A stretch of DNA of 64,000 bases from Solenopsis invicta (Eukaryota > Arthropoda > Insecta > Hymenoptera > Formicidae): the NCBI RefSeq assembly GCF_016802725.1, contig NC_052671.1:17316731-17380730 (forward strand), read 5' to 3'. Below are positions 10,134 to 20,031 of this stretch, one piece after another. A program made the translations under genes and the position numbers. A model generated the notes under the pieces. That model had not been told where the DNA came from and ran no database searches. It was given only the letters and a program-made list of their open reading frames with translations. How positions within the stretch are numbered: position 1 is the first letter of the stretch; the number at the start of each line of letters is the position of its first letter.

Positions 10134-11952
10134 GTTATACACCATATGGACCAGCGTACAGGAAACGAAACAAAATCCCACCTTATCAGAAGATGTAAGA
10201 GAATCAACGAGCAACGAGCCGTACGAAGTAGAAGAATTCACTCACCATCCAGGAATATATTATGAAAAATTAGGAGAATTACACCCATTAGAATCAACAT
10301 GGAAAATAGTTATAGAAATAGACTTTACCTCACTAATAAAACGACAAGAGCAATTACATGATTACATGCAAAAAACAAAAAACATGTGCCAACTACTCGC
10401 ATTCGCGCACAAAGAAACATGCGACAACCTCTACGAAATAGCAAAAAGAGATTTCGAAGAAATAAATAAAAAGATGGAAAAAATAAAATTAATGTACCAA
10501 CCATCACGGATAAAAAGAAGAGGTATAATTGATGGAATAGGAACCATTGCGAAATCTCTGTTCGGCACAATGGACGCAAATGACGAAAAATTAATTAATG
10601 AACAATTAACTTTATTACAAAACGAACAACAGACAATACAACACGCGACGAAAAACCAAATTAAGATACTACAAGAGACAATAGCCCACATAGATAAAAC
10701 CGAGGAAACAATACAGAAAAATGAAGACCTCCTCGGAAACGTGACGAAAAATTTAAGACAACAACTAAAATTCAATGACAGACAAAACAACATACACGAA
10801 CACTTTCTAGTAATCAACGCGATATTAGGAAATTTAAAACGTGACACAAAAGACATAGCAGACTATTTAGTATTAATAAAACAAGGGACACTACACCCAC
10901 AATTAACGCCAGTAACAAGTATAATAGATAGTCTAAAGGAAGCAAACTTGCAATTACCGGAAGGACTTTATTTTCCATTTCGGATTAACATAAATAAATG
11001 GTTTGAAATCGAAAAAATAACCACAATAAACGCATACTATAATAACGGTAAAATATTTACGATATTAAAATTTCCGTTAATTTCACACACGGAATATAGC
11101 ATACTTAACGTAATTGCATTACCCATACCAAGAAATGAAAACCAATATGCAATCATTAAAATAAAAAATTCGGTAATAGCGATTAGCACAGAAAAACGCT
11201 CATATATTACACTCTTGCAAAACAACTTAAATACATGTAAAAATATAGATAGAAAATACTTATGCGAAGAAAACTTTTCAATACAACGCATAAACACAAG
11301 TCCAACATGCGAGATAGAGATATACGTAGAAAATAAAGTACAAAGCGACAATTGCGAAATAAGATACATAACTTCTAATAACACAATTTGGATACCACTA
11401 GGTAATCCGCATTCATGGTTATACTCGACAACAAGAAAACAATCAATAATCATCCAATGTAAAGACCACGAGAAAATAAAGAAAACGATTGAAAATACAG
11501 GTAAAATCACATTAAAAAATAATTGCAAATTAATAACACAAGAGGTAACACTACAATCACCTAAAATATTAAACGAGACAAAAATTGAGGCATACATGCC
11601 AGATTACAATATTTCATTACCGAAAGAAATAACGCAAGAAAAAATGAATATGTCTCAAATAAAAATAGAAAGAATAGTGCAAGACCATCCAAAATTAAAA
11701 AATTTAGAAACTAAGTTAAAAGAATTAAATGAGGATCTTGACACTCCGTATTTTCAATCAAAAAACTTTATTTACCCTATGGCAACAAGCGGCGTTACCA
11801 TGTTGATAATCGTAGCAGTTGCAATAGGGATAATATTATATACTGTAAAAAGGAAACGGAGCAAAAAGAGAGAAACGTTAGAATACGAAAGCAAGCATTA
11901 TAATACTTTACCTAGATCAATTTTAAAACGCACACAAAGCACGCGTTTCTAG
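10134..11952 (+). CDS. env: Envelope glycoprotein (Env), baculovirus F-like, of the Gypsy element
   Basis: The frame is open from 10120 to the TAG at 11950-11952; the first internal ATG is at 10366, but conserved-looking sequence continues upstream to the acceptor, so the ATG is probably supplied by the leader exon at 3935. A furin-type site RIKRR (10507-10521) is followed directly by a Gly/Ile-rich segment GIIDGIGTIAKSLFG, the arrangement of the fusion peptide in insect errantivirus Env and baculovirus F proteins. A single membrane segment lies at about 11790-11850, followed by a basic tail (KRKRSKKR). Role: membrane fusion at the cell surface. No internal stop is seen. Confidence 0.9.
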
Positions 11953-12037
11953 ATACCCAACAAACTAAAAATACTAAATCGATCTAATATATTTTATAAA
12001 ATGTAAATAATGATAGAAAACTACATGCCTCCGTTTT

Positions 12038-12111
12038 CTTTCCCGGCGAGGGAGGGGTGTTAAAAGCGAAAAACTCCTTTTCCTCGTTTTTCTTTCCCGG
12101 CGGGGGAAGAG
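12038..12111 (+). promoter_or_regulatory. Polypurine tract region, duplicated
   Basis: The purine run GGGGGAAGAG (12102-12111) directly precedes the 3' LTR and should prime plus-strand DNA synthesis. A near copy of the same context (TCTTTCCCGGCGAGGGAGGGG, split by a few bases) lies about 50 bp upstream, followed by GTGTT as at the true LTR edge. Confidence 0.7.
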
Positions 12112-12732
12112 TGTTGTACCCTGTACAACTACGATAATTATACGCATAGCAACAGGAAATCAAGATTCCTATTGCTATGCATACGCGTGGCGGACTCGAA
12201 TTCCGCATACGCTAGAAATATCGAAAAGACGCTGATGGTCTGTCGGGCTTCCGGCCCGCAACACCATCGCGCTGCGCCAGCTAATGCTGAGTCGCTTTCC
12301 GGTATTCGGATTTCGGCTAAGCGTGGGAGCTGCATGCCGCAAGGAACACGATTGGCCGAACCAAACGACGAATTTCCGTATAAATATCGCGACAAAATCG
12401 GAAAGCGACGGAAGAGTTTGACAAACAGCTGTCCGGTGTGTTACTCGCCGTGCGTGACTTACACGTCGAGCTTGTAACACAATCCGGAGATAACAGCCGA
12501 CCTATATATACCGGGCCGTCCGGGAAGAACAAGCAAACGAGCGACATACATAATCATACTACAAGTGTAACGAGGGCAATACTGAAGAAAATACATTATT
12601 TTAACGTTGGAACAAGCAAGTGTTTTATCTTCAACCACCGAGCGGCCCTTCCTACGAGTCCTAACTCCTAAGGCGCCAAAAAGATCCCGATATACCTGCC
12701 GACGTCCCTGGAGCCATCACCGGGGCACAACA
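12112..12732 (+). repeat. 3' LTR
   Basis: 621 bp copy of 3051-3670 with the same TGTTG start and CAACA end. It is followed by the ACAT duplication and then by the resumed polymerase gene of Polinton E. Confidence 0.95.
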
Positions 12733-12882
12733 ACATTCTTCAAGCTGCGCGAAGCACTCGTCGCATTGTTGTAACCACGTGAAACATTCCGCTAAATTTG
12801 CGACCTGCGAGCATTGCTCGAGCAGTTCACGTTCAATGTTCTCCATTTTTTGTCACAGTTATTAGTACGTATTATACGTTGA

Positions 12883-13374
12883 CTAGGGGCACTCGCAAAT
12901 TTTTTCTTTACATGATACATTTATTGCCAGTACTTCGGTGCACTTTCCATTACCAGCGGGAATTGTAATTTGCAGATAATCTTGGAAATAGGCATGGTAT
13001 TTAATTTCCTTTACCACCATGTATTTTTTTTCAACAGTTTTGCGAGCATTGTATACAATACGAGTACGTCCATACTCATTGTGATATATATCATATTCAT
13101 CATCAAAATTCTTAAACGTGCACAAATTTTTTAGTATCCACGTATACACTTTCTTTCGCGCTGTAAATGACAAATTGTCACAAGGCACGAAGTCGATGTT
13201 AACACCCTGTTTCACGGCACGTTCTCGGATCCCACAAATGCACAATTCTCTGATGCGTAAGAAATTTACCACCGATACCTGTTGATCGTTTTTTTTTCCG
13301 GCACAGTTTCGAGAATTTCCAGGATATTTTCAACATCAAAGTCTACATCGGGCATTTCTTCGTCAAACTCCATT
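12883..13374 (-). pseudogene. Polinton E accessory ORF of unknown function, one slip in a poly-A run
   Basis: An ATG near 13374 starts an acidic leader (EFDEEMPDVDFDVENILEI). A nine-A run (13289-13297 on the minus strand) separates it by one base from the 129-aa frame ending at 12883; one more A would join them. The product has several Cys (CICG, CKEKICECP) but no family I recognise. It lies between the polymerase start and the small Cys-rich genes; the equivalent place in Polinton C (47043-47375) holds an unrelated ORF. Confidence 0.4.
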
Positions 13375-13387
13375 ATTTATCGAATAT

Positions 13388-13466
13388 ATTCTCTCTCTCT
13401 CTGTCTCTCTCTCTCTCTTTGTGTGTGCGTGCGTGCGTGCGTGTGTGTGTGTGTGTGTGTGTGTAT
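13388..13466. repeat. (CT)n(GT)n microsatellite
   Basis: A CT-rich run followed by alternating GT/GC and then pure GT. It overlaps the 3' side of the small-gene remnant and explains the low-complexity ORFs here. Confidence 0.95.
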
Positions 13467-13469
13467 TTT

Positions 13470-13847
13470 TACATATACATATAAATTGGACACATTTTGG
13501 TAGGAATGTACACAAACATGGATTGATGACATTTGGAGCAGATACGTCCGTCAAGTCGTTCAAGGAAATCTGTTTTGTGGATTTGAACGGCGTCGATTGA
13601 GTCCAATTCGATGTCAGAAAGTTCAATCATGCATGACACAATGGGCACAAACGGCAAGGGCGCCACCCGTCGAGTAGTAAAATTGTATCATGCAATGTTT
13701 CGTGCGATTCAAAGCGCGTAGTTCAGGAATTGATACAACACGAATCTCAGGGTGCTCACTTAGATCACTGTCACATCCGCTATCCCCAGGCAACTTTTCG
13801 TCAGACGATACTTCTTCAAGAACTTCATCCGCGATACGATTAGCCAT
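13470..13847 (-). pseudogene. Small Cys-rich acidic protein, first copy, Polinton E
   Basis: It starts MANRIADEVLEE at 13847 and has the same order as the gene at 47400-47765: an acidic N-terminus (SSDEKLPGDSGCDSDLSEH), then HCMIQFYYSTGG, CAHC, and a C-terminal CSKC/MFVYIP segment. A small insertion shifts the frame after CAHC (about 13630), so the copy is broken. Spaced CxxC pairs suggest zinc binding; function unknown. Confidence 0.6.
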
Positions 13848-13852
13848 TTTTA

Positions 13853-14128
13853 TTATTGTATGGACACACAGATTGGGCACATGTTGCATGGAATGTACAT
13901 AAATGTTGGTCCTCGGCAATAGTCGCAATGCTTGCCTTGAAGAACAATAAATGTATCAGTTTCGTGGTGCCGAACGGTGCGCACTAGTCCCAAGTCCACG
14001 GGTCCACCGTCAAACATGCATGATACACATATTATTTGAGAGCGATCTTCGAACGTATAATAAAATTGCATCATACAACACCTTGTATTTATATTAAATG
14101 CATTATATTGTGCATTTGATAGGACTCT
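13853..14128 (-). pseudogene. Small Cys-rich protein, second copy, truncated by Polinton B
   Basis: It matches 47771-48201: VLSNAQYNA, CCMMQFYYTF, ICVSCMFDGGPVDLG and a CDYC...CPIC ending. The 5' part is missing because Polinton B inserted at 14129; the TSD GACTCT (14123-14128) falls in the gene. Confidence 0.65.
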
Positions 14129-14542
14129 AGTAGTAAGTCTATGACAGTTCAAAGCTATGGGGCAATGAGGGGGGGGTGAGGGGCGAGGGGGGAATGTAGG
14201 TGCGGGGGTACCTGCGGTACGTATTGCGGAGTGGGTGATGATCCGCCAGGTTTGACGTGGGAGGTGGGTGGTGACCCGCGAGACCTAACTTGGAAGGTGA
14301 GGGTCAGCCCGCTGAACTGACCCGCGCGTGGGAGTCAGCCCGCGGTCCTACCCCGGGAGTGGGGAGTGATACAGGGAGTGGGTGGTGATCCTCAAGATGC
14401 AGTGGGTGGTGTCACCCACTGATCTAGAGGTGGGATTGACAGGTGGGGGTAAGCTGCGCGGCAGAGCGGTATATACCACCGAGGATGATGTTGGGGAGAG
14501 AGAGGAATCCCATGGCTATGAACCAGCACATCTTGTTTTTAA
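14129..14542 (+). repeat. Polinton B left terminal repeat, outer part
   Basis: It starts AGTAGTAAGTCTATGAC, the same terminus as Polinton C (AGTAGTATGACTATG) and the complement of the end at 300. GACTCT (14123-14128) precedes it as candidate target duplication; its partner was not found. Inside are palindromic blocks (AGTGGGTG...CACCCACT) shared with 1-300 and 58085-58425. The repeat is interrupted at 14543 by a DNA transposon and resumes at 19006. Confidence 0.85.
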
Positions 14543-15050
14543 GGATGTATCACACATACAATCTTAGACAAAAGTGCATGAAATTTGAAATACTTGAATA
14601 TCTACGCCTAACGCATAGTAAATCTAGATGTAAGATCTCAAATCAATGATAGTAGGAGTCTTATTTTTACTCCTAGAAAAGTATTTTTTACTTTATAAAT
14701 GTTTTTTCCGTATTATTTGCGATTTTTGTAATTTATGAGCCTAAACTTTTGGCAGTGAAAATGCCCTGATTTCAACTTCATAACGTCAAATTATTTCAAA
14801 GCAAAAGACATAATTCAGCAGTGCTGATAAACAAATGTGACTTTAATAACGTCAAAAAAGATAAATATGTATCATATAAACGATAATTTTGAATATTATT
14901 TATTATAAACATTGTTATGCGACTCTCTCAAAAGAGACGTGACAACGCTGTATGACTCTATTCACGTAGGTTGGCAGCCTTGCACAGTACCAAAACAGTG
15001 CAAGACTTGACGCGAGCTCCGAGGTTATATCTGTCGTTTACATTTTTACA

Positions 15051-18000
15051 ATGTCAGACAAAAGTTATCGGTGGAAAGGAAAATTAGTGACAAAAGCCCT
15101 GTATGAAAAAAGACTCGCTCAACGAAAAGCTGGAATAGAAACGTGCAATAAGCGAAGAAAAGTTTCGACTGAACCGGAGGAAAGTAATCCCATAACCAAT
15201 GAAGATGTGGAACAACAAACAAATGTCATCGATGGACGACGTATTGTCGATTTGAACATCTTGGGACAGCAATTATGGTGTTGTTCTTGTACCGAAGCTC
15301 TTTCTCTACAGTACATAGAAAGTGAGATGCGAAGTGGCTTGGCTTCTCTATTTCTAGTACGGTGTCATAAGTGCCTCGTCGTGAATAAAGTTTGCACAGG
15401 CACGCAACAATATACCGATAAACACAGCCCTCGCTTCGACATCAATTCGGAAGCAACATTAGGTAATACTTTATGACAGATTATTGTGCTTCTATTGTTA
15501 TTAATTTTATAATTATTATTTATTATTTGTACATATTGAATTTTTCGCTCTGCAGGTATCCTACATTGTGGTTTAGGATGGACACACTTCAAAAAAATGC
15601 TAGCATGCATGAACGTACCATGTATGAATTTTAACACATTTAAAAAATATGAACAAGAAGTGGGAGTTGCTGCGGAGGAAGTAGCGAATGAAAGTTGCGT
15701 AGAAGCCACTGCGCTGGAAAGAAAACTCACTATCGAAAATGCTGAGAGCATCGAAAAGTTATTGTAAATGACTACATCTTTTCTAAAATAGCATATTTTA
15801 CGTTAATATTTATATATTCATATTTTTGAATTCTAATTGTAAATATGAGTCATTCAATTTGTGTTTACTGTTTGAAAACATAAAGTAATTCGGCTTTTAT
15901 ATTCTCAATGGTTATTTACAAATCAGGTTATTTACAAATCACAGTTATTTACAAATTAGTTATTTACAAATTAGGTTATTTACACATTAGATTATTTACA
16001 AATTAAATTATTTATAAATAATAATTATTTTGATCAACGTTCTTCGATGTAGAATGTATTATGTAATCTAAGCTCTCTTCGAATCCTAATTACACACTTA
16101 TTAAAACTGAGAAAGATAATATAAAAACAAACCTATGTGTATTTACTCTTCTTTTCAGGCCTGAACAGTTCCAATCCAATTTTATAATTAATTCTCGACC
16201 GCAAAATGATCCTATTCCTACCTGTATTGAATCCGAACCTGAACAAGAACCTACTGTTACTTTCAACGATGTAATCCGCGGTGTCATACGATATGGGATG
16301 GAGTACGCGAGGTGCAGGTCGAAATTACGACAGCTTGAATGGCTTCGGTGCCATTGTTGGTCACCGTAGCGGAATGATTTTAGATTATTCAACATGTAAT
16401 CGGATGTGCAAAAAATGCAATGCAACCGATCAACCTCCGGATCACGATTGCCGCAAAAATTTTGATGGTTCGGCGAAAGCTATGGAGCCTCACGTCGCTA
16501 AGAAACTCATTGTCAATAGCAGCATACTTAGGGCCCAAAATGTAGAAGTGGGTGTACTCATAGGAGACGATGACAGCACAACCAATGCAGTATGCCAAGC
16601 TGCCAGCAAACATTCCATCGTGAAACAATCCGATATGAACCACACATCAAACGGCGTCAAAAAAAGATTATACACGATTCAAAAAAACCATAAAGAACTT
16701 ACAAAAAACTGCATAACATATCTCCACCGGTGCTTCACGTACGCTATGTGTCAGAATAAAGGTAACAGCAGAGCGATGGCTGATGCAGTCCGTAACATTC
16801 CGTACCACGCTATAAACGACCATAGTAAATGTGGCCATTGGTGTGGTTTCATTCAGGACAAGGAAAATTACGAGCACAGAATCATTCCAGGAGGAATTCG
16901 GGAGCCGGGACTGTTCGAGGCACTTCGAGAAATCTTTGACAAGCTGGCCAATAATGCCGTAAAATTTTCAGCGGGTGCATCGAGTAATACCAACGAAAGC
17001 CTAAACGCAACTATGGCTAGCAAAGCTCCAAAATCTCGATGTTACAGTAAAACTGCGTCCGCCGACTTCCGATTCGCTTGCACAGTTGGCCAGAAAAACA
17101 TCGGGGAAGGATACACGCAAGCGATACTGAAAAAGCTGGGCAAATCGCCGGGCAAGCACCATTCGCGACATGTTGCAGCGTCACAAAAAATTCTCCAAAG
17201 GCGACGGCAATTGATGAAGACATCAGCTTACAAGAAACGACGTATGCATTTGAAAAAGCTGCGGGCGGCTTTACATCATAGAAAGGAAAACGTCGAAGGC
17301 ATCACTTATCAGAGCAATGTCGATCTTTTAAATAAACTTGCAGAGGAAGACAAGACAGATCTAGAGGAAGAAGACAATAATGACATTGCTATTGTTCTAT
17401 TAGATTTAGAAACATCCGGCTTCGAAATGAATTGCGACATCCTCCAAATTGCCGCAAAATATGGCAAAAATTCGTTCGATATTTATGTTAACCCGGTTCA
17501 AGATATTTCTGTGAGTGCCAGTCAGGCGAATGATCTAACGAGCTGTTACGGAGAACTCATGTACAATGGTCGACAAGTTCCATCTGTGCCGATAAGAGCT
17601 GCGTTGGGAAGCTTACATGGGTGGCTAACATCGCTCGGAAAAAAGTGTTGCATTGCTACACATAATCTTTCATTTGATGGGCCCAGATTTATGAAACAAG
17701 TCATAAAATGTTCTCTAGAAAATGAATTTTCCGAAGTAGTTTATAGTTTTGTTGATACGTTACAGGTTATTAGAAATAGTACTGGTCGCAAAGGAAAAGG
17801 GGCATGCTCAATTAGCGGATTGGCAAATGCATTGAACATTTCTACCGTTGGAGCTCACAATGCGTCACGCGATTGTGTGATCCTGTCTAAAATACTAAAT
17901 AAGTTGAAGATAACGACGCAACAACTTTTAACAAATTCAAAGACTTTCTCCGAACATACTTTTATATGGAATACTCAGCAGAAAAGTACTGAAATTCTGT

Positions 18001-18218
18001 CAACATTAGCAGCTATGAAAAATATTGGTTTATCAGTCCGCAAGAAATTGGCGTTAGCTGAACTCGATATGAAAACTTTAAAAAATTCTTATGCACTGTG
18101 TGGAGCTGACGGACTTGCCGAATTTCTTGAGACAAAAATCAAACAAAAAACTTTACAAAAAATTCAAAAAGAATCAATAAATAAAATTATTGATTTTTTA
18201 CGGCAAGAGAAAGATTAA
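15051..18218 (+). CDS. Transposase (Mutator-like/Kolobok-like DDE) fused to DEDDh exonuclease, multi-exon, one frameshift
   Basis: Exon 1 15051-15462 (donor GTAATA), exon 2 15556-15763 (donor GTAAAT), exon 3 from 16159; all junction phases fit. Exon 3 reads open in one frame to about 16275 and then needs a one-base shift to enter the 645-aa frame at 16281, so this copy is probably mutated. In that frame: VSYDMGW (Asp 4), GDDDSTT (96-98), KCGHWC (184-188) and TNESLN (Glu 239) fit a DDE core with an inserted C/DxxH motif, as in the family Pfam calls Mutator-like transposase domain; DHDCRKNFDGSAKAME is a strong family signature. A DnaQ/DEDDh exonuclease follows: LDLETSG (about 374), THNLSFD (about 460) and HNASRD (about 524). 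Exon 1 has WCCSC and CHKC zinc-like pairs. The intact exonuclease residues suggest an active nuclease joined to the transposase. Confidence 0.8.
15900..16025. repeat. TTATTTACAAAT tandem repeat in an intron
   Basis: About eight imperfect copies of a 13-18 bp unit (GGTTATTTACAAATCA and relatives) fill the second intron of the transposase gene. Confidence 0.85.
16093..16153 (+). repeat. Direct repeat, copy 1 (partner 18367-18427)
   Basis: About 60 bp starting CACTTATTAAAACTGA and containing TGTGTATTTACTCTT occurs here, just upstream of the exon 3 acceptor, and again downstream of the gene at about 18367-18427. Confidence 0.8.
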
Positions 18219-19005
18219 TTTTGCCAAAGAAAAACCAAAGAGATTATTTAATACAGTTTATTTTGTTTTTATTGTCCTAGTTTATGAAAAAATATAGTCT
18301 TTTATGTATACTGAATATACTTTTATTATGCATACTGTGGTTGTAAGTGAACATGTATTGATAATATGACACTTATTAAAACTGAAAAAAATAATATAGA
18401 AACACACCTGTGTGTATTTACTCTTGCAAAATTATTGCTTCTTATTGTGTAATTTTTCTTGCGTTATTTGATATTCATAATCCCGCTATGTTTCTCATTT
18501 CCCCTTTCTATCTCTTCACGAGTGCAACGGAGACAAAAAGTTAGCTAGAAGTAGTAGAAAGCATAGATATACGTGTAGCGACAGCCATAGGTTATGTTCG
18601 CTTGCCCAGCTGATTACGACGTTGCCGCGCTTTCACGAGCCATCGAGATACATTCGTGCCAACAGCACAATTATCTCAAGTTATAATTTATTTCTTTAAA
18701 ACGGTGTAGTGAAGACAATTGAAACTTGGCAGATATTTTCATCTATTCGTATACTAGATGTACAAAAAAATTCAAAATATTGGTAGCGCTCCTTCAACAT
18801 TTTTTTAGCTGTTTTTTCCGCCAAAATCGTCTTTTCCCATAAGAATACGTGTAAAATCAGTGAAAATTAAAATCGTTATATCTCAGCAACCGTTTAGTGG
18901 ATTCGTTTCTACTTTTTTGTAGCACATCAGGAAGACTAAAAGAACATTCTCACAAATTTTTATCCACTTGGTAGCGCTTTGAAAATAGGTGCAATACATC
19001 CTTAA

Positions 19006-19120
19006 AATACCGCGGCGATTTCCGCGACGATTTCCGCGGCGTTTTCTGTGGCGGTCCTCCGCGGCGATTTCCGCGGGGCCGCCGCCCGCGCCCGCGCACG
19101 ACGCCCGCGCCAGCGCGCGA
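19006..19120 (+). repeat. CCGCGG-type GC array in Polinton B left repeat
   Basis: Degenerate 12-13 bp units of the form CCGCGGCGATTT follow the TTAA at 19005 and pass into GCCGCCCGCGCC. The same array lies inverted at 55615-55810 and again at 57935-58075. Confidence 0.8.
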
Positions 19121-19147
19121 AATCGGCGGACAGAGAAAATAAAAAAA

Positions 19148-19560
19148 CGTTCGAGAGATATAAAATATTCTTTATTAGAATTATATTTGCTGATGCAGCT
19201 CTCAAGCATGGCCTTGCCGTGTATTTTGACGGCGGCTCATCACAAAGGTATCGAATTACATCGAAGCGTACGCCTTGACTGAATGCTCACCGTTCTATTG
19301 TAATATACACATGTGCTTACTATTATATTATATTATAAATATTTTCTACCTAATAGTTTATTCTTCCTGGATCCAATTGGAAGGCAGTATTCCACTACGT
19401 ATAACTTTTCAAGTCTCGTAAGTTTTTAGCCTACCGTTCGAGAGATATAGAATATTCTTTATTCAAGTTATATTTGCCGATGCAGCTCTCAGGCATGGCC
19501 TTGACATGTATTTTGACGGCGGCTAATCATAAAGGTATCGAGTTATATCGAAGACGAATC
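19148..19560 (+). repeat. Inner part of Polinton B left repeat, with an internal 120-bp direct duplication
   Basis: The units at 19148-19265 and 19437-19560 are direct repeats (CGTTCGAGAGATATA...GACGGCGGCT). The segment 19216-19510 recurs inverted at 54620-54915, marking it as terminal repeat. The left repeat lacks the small acidic ORF found at 55006-55287 in the right one. Confidence 0.8.
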
Positions 19561-19835
19561 GTACGATGTATCATTAGCCTTGAACACGTATGGACAGGTT
19601 CGCACGCACCGCTGCAAGTATGCACCGCGCGCAAGTCTCCCTCTGCTCGATCGAGATTTCTAAAGAGTGTCACACACTGATGCAAATGTATACGAATGAT
19701 CCAGAATATTCTATGGGATCTTCGAGTGGTGGGAATAAATCTTTCATGCCCCCGCTAGATGATGCAATTTTTCGTCAGACAAAAGACAACGTATAATAGA
19801 TATGTAATTAGCGCTCGGACATCAGTAGATGTCTT

Positions 19836-19978
19836 TGAAGCATATCGAATCTATCGTCGGCGGTTGAAGAAATTTTGCTGGATCCAGAAGATCAGTGGTT
19901 GGAAATAACAAATCGCTTTTTGGAAGTTTACATCATGAACAATATCGCGTTCTGCACATACTGTAATTCATGTAAATA
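19836..19978 (+). pseudogene. Small ORF remnant with CTYCNSC ending
   Basis: About 47 codons open after a TGA and end with IAFCTYCNSCK just before the polymerase gene. The position matches the Cys-rich small genes upstream of the polymerase in Polintons C and E, but only the CxxCxxC ending is reminiscent. No function is assigned. Confidence 0.3.
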
Positions 19979-20031
19979 AAAAATTTGCGTGTGCTCCGAG
20001 ACATCGTATAGTTCGTGCTAATAATTGAAAA

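Larger units (their letters stand above)
3051..12732 (+). mobile_element. Gypsy-type endogenous retrovirus (errantivirus-like) with env
   Basis: Two LTRs (3051-3670, 12112-12732) flank gag-pol and env. ACAT occurs at 3047-3050 and 12733-12736, and removing the element plus one ACAT restores a continuous polymerase N-terminus, so the insertion is precise. The LTRs differ at about ten positions and one indel over 620 bp, so the copy is fairly young. Defects are visible: an in-frame TAA at 4225-4227 in the gag leader frame, and loss of the third catalytic residue of integrase. Confidence 0.95.
307..12846 (-). pseudogene. polB: Polinton E DNA polymerase B, decayed and split by the Gypsy element
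   Basis: The coding pieces (12846-12737 for the N-terminus, then 3050-307) align by eye with the polymerases at 20032-23836 and 43187-47002. The start at 12846 shares the MENIERELLEQ opening with the other copies. The intron position near 1975-1900 is kept (TTA-rich intron, then the RxLHYF-type Cys/His segment). Exonuclease motif II (HNLNGYD) and polymerase motif A (NNLYGWAM) are present, but frameshifts and stops divide the gene into at least six frames. The C-terminal third is cut off by Polinton G at 300. In an active Polinton this enzyme is a protein-primed replicative polymerase. Confidence 0.85.
301..14128 (-). mobile_element. Polinton E remnant, broken up by four insertions
   Basis: After removing the Gypsy element and the MITE, about 4 kb of Polinton remains: most of a DNA polymerase B gene followed upstream by small Cys-rich protein genes, the same order as at 43187-48201. 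It is cut at 300 by the end of Polinton G and at 14128 by the start of Polinton B. Its own termini are not in the window. Reading frames are heavily broken, so this is the oldest Polinton layer seen. Confidence 0.75.
14543..19001 (+). mobile_element. TTAA-flanked DNA transposon (Kolobok-like) with transposase-exonuclease gene
   Basis: The element starts GGATGTATCACAC and ends GTGCAATACATCC, short inverted tips, with TTAA at 14539-14542 and 19002-19005. The uninterrupted sequence survives in Polinton B's other repeat (55811-55837: CATCTTG, T-run, AAATACCGCGG on the minus strand), so removal plus one TTAA restores it. TTAA targets are typical of Kolobok and piggyBac; the encoded transposase is not piggyBac. 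Length 4459 bp. Confidence 0.85.

Noticed and set aside
1..14430. Reading 1-300 and 14129-14430 as the two terminal repeats of a single small Polinton
   Set aside because: The AGTAGT/ACTACT termini face inward (at 300 and 14129), so these are facing ends of two different elements inserted in Polinton E.
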